Source: Dipylidium caninum
Taxonomy: Eukaryota; Platyhelminthes; Cestoda; Cyclophyllidea; Dipylidiidae
NCBI GenBank assembly: GCA_017562135.1
Contig: QEYB01000936.1
Location: forward strand, 769,427 to 833,426
Direction: 5' to 3'
Length of the DNA: 64,000 nt
The notes under the pieces are model-generated. The model saw only the letters and a program-made list of their open reading frames with translations. It made no database searches and was not told where the DNA came from. Positions within the stretch are counted from its first letter, which is position 1, and every line of letters starts with the position of its first letter. Of this stretch, positions 23,594 through 35,250 are shown in pieces. The position numbers and the translations under genes are program-made.

Positions 23594-24809
23594 TAATCGT
23601 CAAGACAACATGGAAATATACAAAGCGCCATGCCTTTCCGTAGAAATACAGCGCCCAAAAGCCACCGAAGGAGTAGAGTGAAGCCCGCGACTGTGCGCAA
23701 TTTTCGTGACAGAAATCCAACTTATACGACTGATACAACTTTTTAGTTTTCTTTCAGAGAATTTTATCAAGACTCGACTATGGTCTGCTTTCATCTCTAC
23801 TACAATAAACTAGTCCATCCACCTGCGTGACCAAATACAATTCCGAACTCGCACCAAATGCACTGGGCGTTACGGACCTCCTGATCATTTCCCAACGACG
23901 AAAACTGCTTCGTCTTGTCGAATTGGACCTCTAAGGTTTACTATTCAACATTTGTGGGCTAACATTATAAAATAAATGCCTCGATGGGTTTCAACTCGGT
24001 GAGGTGTTGACTGCGGGGTTTAGTACCGCATCTGTCACCTCGGCTTAGTGCCTGGGTTGGTCATTCTGCGTCCCAACGGCCAAAAAGGGGATGGGTTGGT
24101 ACATTTCGATTGGTGGAAAGCTAATGGCAAACGTCCTAAAACACAGGGAAAGCATTCAACAAAGATTGGTGCTCGTCGCCATCAATTTGTTTGCATTCGA
24201 GATCCTCTAACAGCCGCCTGTCCCAGTGAACGTAAAAGAGTAAACACCCAATGTCCATGTTTCCCATTTGCATTACACACGAGATGGAATGCCAGATGGA
24301 TTTTGACCTATCATCCCCTTTTATCTGATCTTTCTGTTCTTTACATCGGAGTATTTAAGCCTATGCACGGATGGACAAAAAAGCCCTTCCGAAAGTTTCG
24401 CATCATATCTCCTACCTCATAGAGGAAGTGGGAATCCTCACTAGAAGTAGCGTCTGTTTTAAGAAGTGTAATTATTGAACAAAGGGAAAGGGGAAAGGAG
24501 AAATATTTCAGTAGGGCATAGAGATCGATCAGTTTGAATTTTGAGGTAAATTATGGAAGTGGTCCAAATTTGACTTTCTACACAGTGTCATCACTAACTG
24601 CTACCGAAATCAACGTTAGACACATCTGCCTCATTGGATAAGATGGGAATGGCGCAGTACTTTTTACGTAACAACTGTATCTCAACTCGTTTGTGAGAAA
24701 TTCACGCCCACCTCACGAGTCTTAGTGACGAGAGGTAGGGTGAGTGGTCCAACCTCACCAGGAGCATCTCGAACAATTTCTTATTATTCAGTTCCGCGAT
24801 TAGACATAA

Positions 24810-25145
24810 TTGGTAAGGCTGCGAGGTAAGACAAAAACATGGAACCATTGCACCTCAGCCGGATGTCTCGTGCAGAACACACCGTTGTGAAAGGCGGTTT
24901 GTAGAGGTTGTAGAAGTTTTTAAGAGTATGTTAATCATAAAGATGGGACAGACAAACGACACTTTTTTATCTAACAGCTGGTATCGAACCATCGTGTGGA
25001 CTTCACGCCACCCCCCCCCCTCCCCTCACGCCTGGATGGTCAGACATAAATTGGTGAGCTGTGTGAGGTAAGACATAAAATGTTGAACCATTGCCTAAGC
25101 CGGACGTCTATGGTAAAAAAAAATGTTGTGAAGGTGGTAATAGAG
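24810..25145. repeat. Direct repeat about 240 bp apart
   Basis: GGTAAGGCTGCGAGGTAAGAC near 24812 and GGTGAGCTGTGTGAGGTAAGAC near 25052 each open a block of about 100 bp with GAACCATTG, (A/G)GCCGGA, GTTGTGAA and AGAGGTT in the same order. It is a diverged local duplication. A homopolymer C run interrupted by T lies at about 25012-25026. Confidence 0.75.
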
Positions 25146-25229
25146 GTTAGAAGATTATTAGAGCGGTTCGAGCAGATGACCACATGAACGATTTTGTTGT
25201 TTGAATAATGAAGTTGTTTCGCTTAATCC

Positions 25230-25800
25230 CCAGGTCCATAACTGATACCGGGTCTCATTTAAGTTTCGAAATTCTTCTCTTCAGGCTTTTCCGCATTCTC
25301 GATTTATTCTAATTAAAATGATTTATACTCATGAGATTTCTATTAACGCAAAATGGACCGATTATTTGGATAGAGGCCCCCAAGCCATCGTTTTTATTTC
25401 CATAATTAAGATGATACAACAATCAAGATCATTGGCTGCTTGTTGGTGTGAATTGCTGGTCGTTTGGTGCCTTCTCGAGTTGCTTCTTCCCGGCTTATTA
25501 AAAATGGACGTCTTGAATAAACACAGCCCACTCACTTATCTCTCACATTCCCCACCCATTAGCAGTGCAATTAAAAGAGACTGGCCCTAGAATTATCAAA
25601 TAAATGCAGAGAGTTGCTCTTATTCCCTATTTGGCAGCATGAGTCCTGAAGAGCCAACCAAGTGTTATTACCTTTATGCTAAGTTTGTAGTATCGGTCTC
25701 ACCTGGCGATCAGGAAGATTCGCCTCCTTCATTCGATAAGTCAACCTGTCTCATTCAACTCTCTTTCTCACAGACAGATGCGGACATACTTGACCTGCCA
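25230..25800 (+). repeat. Segmental duplication, copy 2 (copy 1 at 22860-23350)
   Basis: Diverged direct copy of the 22.9-kb segment, described there. Neither copy preserves a shared reading frame. Confidence 0.8.
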
Positions 25801-25859
25801 CATCAGACCTCACGTGAGCACATAAAACGTTGAGCAAATTGAGGTTGAACATCACTGGG

Positions 25860-27260
25860 GTAATACTCAGGTTTTGTCATTTATAACAAAGGTGGAGTCT
25901 CCCTCAGAACAGCACATTTTTCTAATTTTTCCTACTCAGTGTCTCCACAAACAGCCAACCCTGTGCTTTTATGGCTAGTGGTTGCAAAACGTTGGTCGCC
26001 TGGTGAGCGGCGAGGGTATGGGACCACGTTCGGTATTGCCGACAATTCACTTATCTGACACTTCGAATGTTCGTGAAATTGGCAGTAGTAGCTGGCACCT
26101 GCCAGCCAAGTAGCAGTTTAAATGAAGTTGAGGTATTTAAAGTGTTTTAATGACATAGAAACCTCAGACAGAATGCTCTGGGCCCTGGGAGAGTTTTTTG
26201 GCGGCACAACACGCTCTAACGTAAAAACAAATCCCGTTCCATGTCCATTTGTTCGCCGCCCTTTTTCATGGGAACTATGTGTATCTCGCCTCATCCTCAT
26301 CTCCACTCTTTTCATCAGTCACTACGGCGGATAATCGAAACTGTGTTTTGCAAAGATATCTTCAACCAGATACACCCGGCTGCACACAGAGGCCATAGTA
26401 TTTTGCAAGGAAAGGAAGCAAAGGGAATGTAAAATACCCGTGGCGATGATCAAAAAAGTCATTCATCCAAAGACGCATAACTGAATGGAGTGTGATAATT
26501 GCCTTATCGCGTTAAACTAAGAATTTACACGGCCACAGTGGAAAGCGAGATAGTTTTTCCTTCTGCTTCGATAATTTTAGCAACTGTCAGGCGGTAGAGC
26601 GCAAGACTTGTGCAACCAATTCGTGGTTGCATAAGACAGAGTTTTTGTAATGGGCTTGGGAAAGGCAAGGGCGAGGGGCAGTTGGCAGCAACTTGAGCAC
26701 ACCCAATGGTTCCGGTCGAACATAGAGAGAAAACACCTCTCAGCTAAGTGGCGTAAGACGCAATAGCAGCAGTCTCCAAATGAAAAACAAAGGAGTAGTA
26801 TGACCGCCTATTAACTTGCTGCAAGATTAAAACGAACAGTTCAAAATTAGGACATGAAATGTTGTAATCGCTCAAACTAAGTCCAATATGACATATGGAT
26901 TGATGATCATGAGGGCGTGATGGTGGAGAAGAAATAGTTTAATTGTGAAAGCTAAATTGTTTAATGATGATTCTAGGGTTGTACATATAATGCAAATGCT
27001 TCATCACGAAATGCCGTTCCCAAGTTGCCCAACTTTTCCATCGTTCTACAGCTCCCTGCTCCCACTGCTCTCATTCACGTGTCTCCCAGTGAAACGCCCA
27101 CTGGCGCCTTTCGAGTCTGTGTTATTAGGTGTCTCCCATTTCCCAAGGACACAACTATTCCCAAAGACATCATTGGTAATTTGGAAAATGCTCAAAAATT
27201 GGCTTCACGGTTTACCATTCTGCAATGCGCTTGAAGGTCACACTGCATTTCCTGCAAACA
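25860..27260 (+). pseudogene. Array-family copy, decayed E1/E2, open terminal E3
   Basis: The promoter and E1 region (25.86-26.33 kb) matches the flank of the 42.2-kb A-type copy over about 400 bp. The hydrophobic signal stretch (L-C-V-S-R-L-I-L-I-S-T-L-F-I) is out of frame with the start ATG near 26277. A relic of the E2 core (CAGTTGGCAGCAACTTG) is at about 26685. At 27025-27234 an open E3-like exon reads N-F-S-I-V-L-Q-L, V-C-V-I-R-C and ends TGA, matching V-A-V-I-R-C in the 5.85-kb gene. AATAAA follows at 27346. The exons do not join in one frame. The E3 may derive from a different copy than the E1. Confidence 0.5.
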
Positions 27261-27345
27261 TCTGCTCTCTAAAACCGAAGCCTAATTCTCACTAGTGCAA
27301 TCAATTCCTCCTTTGACTTTCTTCCCCTCCCAGATGTAACCAAAG

Positions 27346-27351
27346 AATAAA
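27346..27351 (+). terminator. Poly(A) signal AATAAA
   Basis: Overlapping AATAAATAAA lies 112 bp past the stop of the open E3-like exon at 27.0-27.2 kb. Confidence 0.6.
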
Positions 27352-27568
27352 TAAACTCCGCGGAATTGTATTGTCTTTGTTTTATCATTTAGCCACTGTA
27401 CACATCACCTTTCTACCAATTGCCCTCTTACCTTGGAGTTCAGCGTTGCGTAATTGCTGTGGTATTTGTAACTGCCTACCAATGTGTGAATTCAGAGGCG
27501 CAAACATAATGTTCAAGGTGTAAATTGACATCCGTGCACCAGGTTGACCTCTCTGCTCCACGAAAGCT

Positions 27569-28382
27569 ATGTGTTTTCTCCTGCTCTTTTTTCGCCGTAC
27601 TTTCCACCACAACTAGTTGTCAAGACTGATCAGGCCAATGTCGCCACTATCATCCTCAGACATAACTACACAGTGAGTTAATTTCGCAATATACGGGAAA
27701 GTGCAATTCCCCGAAGAAGTAGTCAGCGTATTAGTGCTGGTAGATGTAGATTCTTTCTGCATCTCATTATAGGCGCATGTCCCAAAGTACGTAGTTTGCC
27801 GGCAGAAATGAGTACCATTGCAGCTACCTTGTGGCTCGCACTTACAATAAATTGGTTTTCAAGTGGCCTCGAAAAAAAAGTTCAGGTGGCAATCGTTTCC
27901 TGAGGGGGGCATCAATGGACTTCCACTTGCGTACTAGATGGATTGTCGAGCAACCTCTTTAATTGCCTCTCAGTGGGGAAGAACCTACGTTTCAACTACT
28001 CGTATGGGTTAAGTGGTCGATTCAGGTAGAGTTGATGAAATGAGCGCCTTATGTTATTAAGATTGTACATGAACTCTTAAGACATGCAATAAATCTTTTT
28101 CTTTTATATAGCAAAAATTTCGAAATAGCGGAAGCTTACTCTATCTCCACACTCTCTGTTGACGTTGATTTGATTCTGTACGACGACGGGTTCATTCAAA
28201 TCAGGAGGGCGTCTGTCGCTCAGCCAGATGTCACTGCCAAGCATATTTCCTTGCCCTACGCAACGGATGAACTTAACCAGGTTATCTGCGATGCACTTCA
28301 GACGATTCTCCTAAGATCATCCTGTTACATGCAGCAAATAGAAGGTGTGTCCCAATTGTGCTTCTCTCTGTTCAATGAGTGA
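27569..28382 (+). pseudogene. A-type array-family pseudogene with well kept E3
   Basis: All three exons are recognisable by splice sites: E1 27569-27672 (donor ACA|GTGAGTTAA), E2 27773-28025 (acceptor TTATAG, donor TTCAG|GTAGAG), E3 28112-28382 (acceptor TATATAG). E1 hits TAG after 15 codons because of a frameshift after M-C-F-L-L-L-F-F. E2 keeps C-P-K-V-R-S-L-P-A-E-M-S-T-I and F-N-C-L-S-V-G-K-N-L-R-F-N-Y but has a frameshift and stop between them. E3 is fully open, 271 bp, the same length as in the intact 35-kb gene, with A-Y-S-I-S-T-L-S-V, H-I-S-L-P-Y-A and L-L-R-S-S-C-Y-M-Q-Q-I-E-G. A degenerate TATA (GGTGTAAATTG) lies upstream. Confidence 0.75.
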
Positions 28383-28559
28383 TGTTGTGCTGTTCATGGG
28401 CCCCGTTTGCACCCTTTCTGTGTTTCCCTCATGGACCAGACTATCACACGAAATGATCATTTCCCTTCATAGGGTGAATGATTCCTGACTGATGACATGC
28501 CTCTATGTAGGCATGTTAAGGGAAACTAATAACCTTAGCCACCAAAGACATCTGCTTTC

Positions 28560-29000
28560 TGAGGAATCTATCAAATGTCAGATGGCACTCCTACGAACAT
28601 ACGCGTGATAGCAGTTCTTAATGCTGGTATGTGGCCTGGTGTGCCGCAGACACTTAACAACGCCAGTCGCATTCTTTTACATACTAATAGTCTACGCATC
28701 CTGCTCACGTCCATTCAACACTGGATTACGCATAGACATCGCATTCCTCATCAAATGAGGAGGCGATGAAATACACCTGCAACACCAAACAGTTGAATGA
28801 GAGAAACGACTGGGAAAATGGGCAATGAAATGAATCGTAGTGGAGGGGGATGAAGAAATAGGACGATTTCCGGCGTTCGGTTGCATTGGGAACCTGGTAG
28901 TAGGAAATTAATGGTAATTCTATTAGTGGGTTAAGGCAGATGAATTTCTTCTCCTTAATTTTCAGGGCCTTGTACCATTCCGCTCTGTTTACAATTCAGT
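28560..29000 (+). repeat. Duplicated segment, copy 1 (copy 2 at 50500-50890)
   Basis: Same-orientation match to 50.5-50.9 kb. Shared text includes TTACGCATAGACATCGCATT versus TTACCCATAGGTATCGCATT, and GGGCCTTGTACCATTCCGCTC versus AGGACCTTGTGTCATTCTGCTC. No conserved reading frame seen. Confidence 0.75.
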
Positions 29001-29339
29001 AAGCACAAATTTAGGGTTGCTAAAGCGCCAACAGTCTGCGGAGTGGGCTCAGAATAGGACAAATGTTAATTGATATGGAGCTCGAATGCGCGTAACTGTC
29101 AAAACTTAGGTGAATTGAGTGTGATTAAAACCACTCTCGTGAAAATGTTTGGCTAAGAAATGCTACTTCTCCCAAGACAGGGGTGATTATAACGCCGGAC
29201 CCTGACAAGGCGTTTCGGCTGTCCTACGACGGTCAGGAGACAGATTCGGTTTGAAATACGCGTGGTGTGAGGTAGCAAGCTCGTCTCAAGGCAAACGAGT
29301 GAATAACACGCCTAATACGCCCATCTTAACGTGGCAATT

Positions 29340-29640
29340 AACTGACATCACGTTGATGAGAGAATGATAGAACTTAATGTCGAACCACTTGTCGTGGCTA
29401 TTACCGGTCAGGGTTTTGTTGATTTTGATGTGGAAGTTAAGACAATGCAGTGTTACTGACACACTGTGAGAGGGTTGGAAATGAAGTTAGAATAAACTTG
29501 TAAATCCAGTCATCCTTTATACACAAAACCCATTAACGACAACTTCGGCCTCCTCCTACCGCGACTACCAACTCTCAGGACAATGAGCTTTCCGATGTTC
29601 CTACATTTATCCTAAGTGCTGGTGAACTAGCGACAGTAGG
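29340..29640 (+). repeat. Three-copy repeat, copy 1 (also 51450-51730 and 60100-60390)
   Basis: All three copies lie on the plus strand and share GAGAATGA, ACTTGTCGTG, AAGTTAGA(A/G)TAAA, CAGTCA and TATTTATCC/ATTTATCTGAAG-like ends in order. Copies 1 and 3 also share GACTACCAACTCTCAGGAC. It is probably the conserved flank of the array unit. Confidence 0.75.
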
Positions 29641-30199
29641 TTGGAAAACATGATTTAAACTATGAAAGTAGAAACCCGTTATTCACCTCTTAATTGGAGG
29701 CCGAGATGCCGACGTGGAGAAGTCGTGATGCTCTACTCCTACAACCGTGACATACTGTGTTGACAAAGATCGGGCAAAGCAGAAGAATGTGGCACTTTGA
29801 TCCATTCATGTCCTCTATCAATCCAACTAAGAGTGCGAGGGGGTATCGTTGATATCGACTGTCCGAGAAGCATCATCGTCGCCCTGGAGAAACACAGGGC
29901 AATTTGAAGGACTCACGTTAAGAGGGAGAGCATTCAAGTGTATGCTGTCCCTGTGTCTCTCATTTTTTTGTGGGTGGGATAAGCATATAACTGTCGGAAA
30001 TTGAATAGTGTCAACGCCACTCCATGGAATAAGGACATGAAGAGGGGCATGCTTAAAGGGGTAATATGGGGAATGGTTCACAGGGAAGCGAGCGTAATCC
30101 TCGAAATAGCAGTTTCTTAATCAAATCCTATTTGTATGGACTAAGAACGGTTTATAGAACATGCAAAGAAATGGGTGAAGCCTACCTGATCTCCTCAAA

Positions 30200-30590
30200 G
30201 AAGAGTTGTCTGTAGTTTCAAATGAAAGTTGCTCCCAACCGCGAAGCAATTAAAGATGGTGCGTTCATTTGCATTCTGTGAGTAATCGGAAGTTCAAGAA
30301 CATTCCCTGATAACCGATTTCCAGGTGGCCTCGGAAGAGGCCGCTTGGAAATTAAAAAAAACGTAAGCGTGAGCCACAAGTGAATTTATGCTGATACTAA
30401 TTCCTACGGTAACATCGTGTAATCTGTGACAGTAGACTGAAATGGAGGAAAGGTAATGAATTACATCTTCTTCCAACAACTACCGATTCCCATATTTCTT
30501 TTCGAAATGACATTTCCGTGTGCAGGGGCAGAGGCAATGGCGAGACAAAGCGTGGCGAGAATGAGCAATAGAGGTCTCACATTTTTCGTG
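30200..30590 (-). pseudogene. Array-family pseudogene, E1 and E2
   Basis: Minus strand: a signal-peptide frame (R-P-L-L-L-I-L-A-T-L-C-L-A-I-A-S-A) follows an ATG, but ATG is immediately followed by TGA, so the start and the signal are out of frame. E2 begins after TCCATTTCAG (about 30461) and keeps I-N-S-L-V-A-H-A-Y, W-K-S-V-I-R-E-C-S, then a stop, then I-F-N-C-F-A-V-G-S-N in another frame. No E3 was assigned; a frame at 29827-30081 is possible. Confidence 0.6.
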
Positions 30591-30829
30591 GATTGGTGGG
30601 TGAGTTTGGTGAACAGGATTTAATAGGACTTTTAAGAATCAACTGGAAAACACATTGGGCCTGCGTATGACTAAATGATAGGGAATGGAGGCGAAGTGTT
30701 GACTTAATGAATGGAAGGTCTGTCACTCTGTTAAACGAATTGGACAGCCAACGCGTATAGCATTTCGTTAATTTCATGGTCTGTTTATGCCTGCCAAGGT
30801 AAGCGCGAATGAAGGTTACCCATGAGAGA

Positions 30830-31119
30830 CGCGAGTAGACAAATTCTGTACATTCACCACTCTTCGTACATTTGCCTTTATTCTCGCTTGGCGATCAGTT
30901 GCCGAATTGCTCAAACCCCTGATGGAAGGAATGAACTTTGTGCGAGAATTGACTCTGCTCGACTCTGTTCACAACTTCGCCACCTTCTGTGCCGCCATTT
31001 ACAAAGGTGATATTTTGCGAATGAGGCAGGACTCCACGTTGTCTGAGAACGCATGTGGAAAGTTGAAGAATGTACTGTTCAGAAGTGGACCAGAAGGCAC
31101 GTTGACAGTCATTCCGTAG
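30830..31119 (+). CDS. Open frame duplicated 6.6 kb away, unrecognised
   Basis: A frame of about 96 codons without a stop runs from about 30832 to TAG 31117-31119. It passes through T-F-A-F-I-L-A-W-R-S-V-A-E-L-L-K-P-L-M-E and F-C-A-A-I-Y-K-G-D-I-L. An in-frame ATG lies at 30928 with another possible start further upstream outside this exon. The homologous segment at 37.39-37.72 kb is broken by indels. It may be an internal exon of an ancestral array gene or an independent gene. No domain recognised. Confidence 0.35.
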
Positions 31120-31944
31120 GAGGTGTAAATTGTTGCAGTATTTCCTTTCGCTCTCAATGATACTCCACACGTCCGTTTGATTATTACAGTGATAAATGGA
31201 TGGACCATTTCTGTTCAGCATTTAAATTGGACCTAATGTCGGTTTGGTAAAGTAATTTCCATCAGCACGGGATGAAGAAGAGTAGATTGAGTGGTGAAAT
31301 GTGAGGAGTAGGTGAAAAGGTGAGACTTTGGGACGATTGCCAACTGAGGGGACTGTTTATCGCTTTCGGTGGACAGATGCACACGCTTGACCCGCCTGGA
31401 GGACCGCCACTTGAGACAAACATTACTGAGTAAGTCGTGCACAAAACATGAATGTCCATTAGCTGCGGCAGTTGACGGCATGCCTAGTGGATGCCCTTCT
31501 CACTTGTACTGATCGTGTCAGGTGATCTCCTAGCCACAAAAGCTGGGTGATATGACCGTTCCCTCATAGAGGCTATCGCATATCCTCTCATTCAATCCCA
31601 TTCCATTCTACTCCAACGCCACTCGTCACCCAGATAAATTTTCTCATTAATTCCACTGATTCAAACACAACGCCTCCCGTGGCATGAAGTTATTGCCTCT
31701 GTCCACACTTCCACCATCCCTAATTCCGCGATATTTTATAGCAGAGCGACATGATCCTTGACGCATACCGCCAAATATGCAAGGTCATATTTTTGATGGC
31801 CACTGGTGTTATTTTCCCATAGAACAAGAAAATTGGAGTAAGTAAATGATGACACGACAACAGAGGCATATCGCTTTTGTGTCTTCATTTCAGGCAGTTG
31901 CCTTAAAAATACACAATTAGACGACATAAATTTGCACTATTGTT

Positions 31945-33340
31945 AGCAGCCTCGTGGCTCGAACTTGCACTGAATGATTCTTCAAATGGCCTCAAACGGA
32001 GGACAGCCGGAAACTGGTTACGAAGCGAGCATAGCGAAACCCGATTGCACAACATTTGGAACGCAAAGGACCATCTTTAATTGCTTTGGAGTGACAAGTT
32101 GCTAGCCCTTCGATTAGTTTAATATTTCATCTGAGATGTAGATTCAGGCCTAGTCTCTTCGAGTCTTCCATACGAGTTAGTAAATTCTGTCTTCTTAGTC
32201 TTTGATAAAGCTTAATAAGGGTGTGAGAGTAGAGCGGAATTATTCCGCCTTCAATTTCTCTGGCAATCTTAATATGGTTGGGCGGAACGATGCGATGCTA
32301 CAAATCAAGGGCTTTCCTTTTGTCTGGTGCGATGTCCTGCCAAGCATATTTCACACCTCTGTGGCAAAGATGCTGAAGGGGTTATGTGGCGTACGCTATG
32401 GACGATTCTCCTAAAGCCATCCTGCAACATACAGAGAATGACAGGTACACGCTTGTGTTAACTTATGGCGAATAAAGTAAATACGCGTTGTCATAGAGGT
32501 TTGCTGCTGACTGGACCTGCTTTCCACTGCTTCCTCTGATTACCACTTAGCTTACATCGCATTAACTTCACCTTAATAAGGATGGAATTGTCCGTAGCGA
32601 TAAAGCATTACGACTGCTAATACTCCAAGTTGTGCTTCGATGGTCATTTCAATGTAAACTCCTCACCGCAAACATGGGATTGAGACGTTAACGGACGCCA
32701 TCCAACCTTTCTCAACCTCTAGAAACGCACTCTTGCGATATTCTTTTCGCCAGAAACTTTTGCGATTTCACGGTAACAAATAGTTAGGGCCTCTTAGATC
32801 AAGTAAGTTTTTCTAATGACATTCGGGCTTATCTTCCCACCTCTGGCGTCCCACTGAAAGAACGTCTATTGCAATCCGCCAATGTTTACTGGTAGAAGCA
32901 CTAGGAAATGGTCGTTGTGGTACAAATATTGTTGCCTAGTGTTGGTAGAGGTCACTGATGCGCACTCGGACGAACTCTGCTACCCTCATCACTGGGCTTG
33001 GTGTTACTGAAGGGAAGTATAATCAAGGCATCAGAGAGAAGGGTGAGTGAGGAATAACTGGCAGTTGCAAATCATCCCGCCTTAGATATACCTAGCGTCT
33101 TTGTCGGCCTGGAGTACTGTTACCTCTGTACTAGGATGGATTTTCTTTTTATTCCCGTATAGCGTTTCGAATTGTACTAGTGAGCGGTCAAATTACGTAT
33201 CTCTCATCAACAGAACACTATCGCAGCAGATCTGTACTTACCTGCGTCTACGTCGTGGCAGGAGGCATTGGGTTTGGTGGGGTTGGATGAGGGGAGATAA
33301 TGGAGGGAATCTGTCGAAATATGAGCAAGTAATCAACTAA
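31945..33340 (+). pseudogene. B-type array-family pseudogene
   Basis: An E2 relic (about 31950-32150: A-R-T-C-T-E, F-F-K-W-P) has stops. It is followed by an open E3 (32202-32414: V-R-V-E-R-N-Y-S-A-F-N-F-S and M-L-Q-I-K-G). Next comes an E4-like relic (about 32590-32680, with CTAATACTCCAAGTTGTGCTTC), then a broken copy of block EX (32700-32960), then block EY (33115-33340, ATGGATT(T/C)(T/C)CTTTTTATT...). The same order of blocks, about 5.95 kb on, is found at 38.5-39.24 kb. It converges tail to tail with the minus-strand 35-kb gene at about 33340. Confidence 0.6.
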
Positions 33341-34200
33341 CTAGTTTTTGCATTGCTTTATGGAATTCGTCCGAATCCCCTGAAACAAAAATGCAAATAG
33401 TCGGTTAAGATTGTCTTCCTCAACGTGGCTTATGTTAAGGTGGCTGATGTGCGCTGGAAGCAAGAATAGAGGGTTGAGCAAACTGCAAATGGTCGCGATA
33501 CGATAAAATGGCATGAATTGGGAAGGAATAACGGTATGCGATGGGCTTCCGCAGACGCCTACCACCGCACCATTTTTTTGGGCAGTGGGATCACTCCACA
33601 TTGTAATTCCAGCAAACAACTTCAATTAACAGACGTGAGTTAATTACTACATCCCGTATACAGTCACGCCCATACTTTGCTAGCCATGTTTGGCTCAATT
33701 GTGCACCTTTGCAACAGGTCAGATGACTGCATTTGCCAACAAAAATCGGTAGACGGTCCTCTCAATTGGCAACAATACCAAATCCTCACCCTTTCAACGA
33801 CAGCTCGCATTTCAACATGCATTCTCCACTTCCTGACCGTTTAAAGTGAAAAATATCCCACTAGGACAATACACTTTTTGCTGCTGAACGCTAAACATGT
33901 AGCCATCGGAGCCATGTAGGCTGACGAGTTAATCATCAAAGTGATGTATTGCTGTCTTTAGGTTCGAAGATGCGGAGATGTCGCCTCTTTCAGGCAAGAT
34001 GATACGCCGCGTCTACCATCCGCGCGATACTCTGCGCCATCACATCTGTCAGACAATATCTTGATTATACTGTCTTCGAGCGTATGACCAACTCCACCTG
34101 ATGGATTCTTTGCCTCTGATGGGCGGGCTTCAAGAGAAAGGACTTCAACGGGCAATTAGGCGTATTCCCAGCCATAATAAATTCCGCAGTATGCAAAAAT
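33340..34200 (-). other. Conserved downstream blocks of the A-type unit
   Basis: Three blocks follow the 35-kb gene on the same strand. An ANTP/GNTP-P-N-C block (about 34170-33985) carries N-P-S-G-G-V-G-H-T-L-E with a one-base deletion against its 48.7-kb paralogue. A decayed G-T-V-A block lies at about 33790-33700. A micro-exon follows TTTTTGTTTCAG (33379-33340), reading D-S-D-E-F-H-K-A-M-Q-K-L-V-S-stop. They recur in this order at 39.3-40.1, 42.7-43.66 and, partly, 54.9-55.4 kb. They may be extra 3' exons of a longer ancestral gene, or a second gene. Confidence 0.5.
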
Positions 34201-34382
34201 CTTTCTTGTTAACGGCTATTATTTCCCCTCAACGAGTCTACAACAGGCCATGTCTGACGTCAGGAGTCATACGCCTTTTCCAGAGGAATGGCCGGTTAGT
34301 GGGATAGTCTGCCATGGGGCAAACATAGGAAGAGGTGTTAAGAGGGATCCAGAAGCCCCTAAGGCCTTCGGTAGGCACAACT

Positions 34383-35195
34383 TCACCCAATTAACAGATG
34401 GAAGCACAACTGGAGCATACCTTCTATTTGCTGTATGCGACAGGATGATCTTAGAAGAACCGTCTTAAGTGCACCGCATATAACAATGTTAATTTCCTCC
34501 ACGGAATAGGGCACTGAGACATGCTTGATAGTGACATCGGGATAATAGAAATCGGCATTCATGACTTGAATGAACCCGTCTTTGTGCCGCATCAGACGAA
34601 GATCAATGGACAGAGTGGGGATGGAATAAGCTTTTTCCACTTTAAAAATTTCCCTAATTATAAGCATAAATAGCATTTCTTAGGAACTCATATATACTCT
34701 ATGAATACACATTTCCAGTTAGTCTGCTAGGAACAGAGTCAAATTATGGCGTCAAATACACTAAGACTACCCGAATCCTACGCTTGAACTGTATGAGTAG
34801 TTGAAATGCAGGTTGTTCCCAATTGTAGAGCAGTTGAAGTGCCTGTTCGACACTCCATCGAGTGCGCAACTGGAAGTCCAAGATGACTCCTCAGGAAACG
34901 ATGCCCACACAATCTTTCTTCGAGGCCAACTGAGCTTCAATTTATTGAAAGTGCGAGCCACAAGGTAGTTCGTAATGGCGCTCATTTCTACCGCCACACT
35001 ACGTACTTTGGGGCACTTGCCTGAAATGAGATACGGGGATGATATACATCTATTTCCAAGTTCTTCTTCTTCGGAAATAACACTTAACTTACTTCGCAGA
35101 TTATGTGTGAGTTTTACAATTGCGGCATTGATGTAATCCGCCTTGACACTATTGAGGGTAAAATTTATGAGGAAAAATAGCAAGAGAGATAGCAT
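34383..35195 (-). CDS. Secreted A-type array-family protein, intact three-exon gene
   Basis: Model (minus): E1 35195-35093, E2 35020-34771, E3 34653-34383. Total 624 bp, 207 codons plus stop. E1 encodes a signal peptide (M-L-S-L-L-L-F-F-L-I-N-F-T-L). Intron 1 is 72 bp (GTAAGT to ATTTCAG, phase 1). Intron 2 is 117 bp (GG|GTAGTC to AATTAG, phase 2). E2 holds K-C-P-K-V-R-S-V-A-V-E-M-S, L-V-A-R-T-F-N, S-S-W-T-S-S-C and N-N-L-H-F-N-Y. E3 holds A-Y-S-I-P-T-L-S-I and L-L-R-S-S-C. N-glycosylation sequons (N-C-S, N-Y-S) fit a secreted glycoprotein. A donor-like AG|GTATGC at 34421/34420 could add further exons downstream. Intron 1 contains no stop and is a multiple of three. No clear poly(A) signal found. 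Function unknown. Confidence 0.75.
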
Positions 35196-35234
35196 AGGTT
35201 TTACGAAAACAGGGTAGTCGGTCTCGTACACTGG

Positions 35235-35250
35235 ATGCAATTTATACCTT
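35235..35250 (-). promoter_or_regulatory. Core promoter, AAGGTATAAATTGCAT
   Basis: TATAAA begins 51 bp before the ATG at 35195. The same motif with 48-51 bp spacing precedes the copies at 40.5, 42.2, 46.9 and 56.5 kb. Confidence 0.75.
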
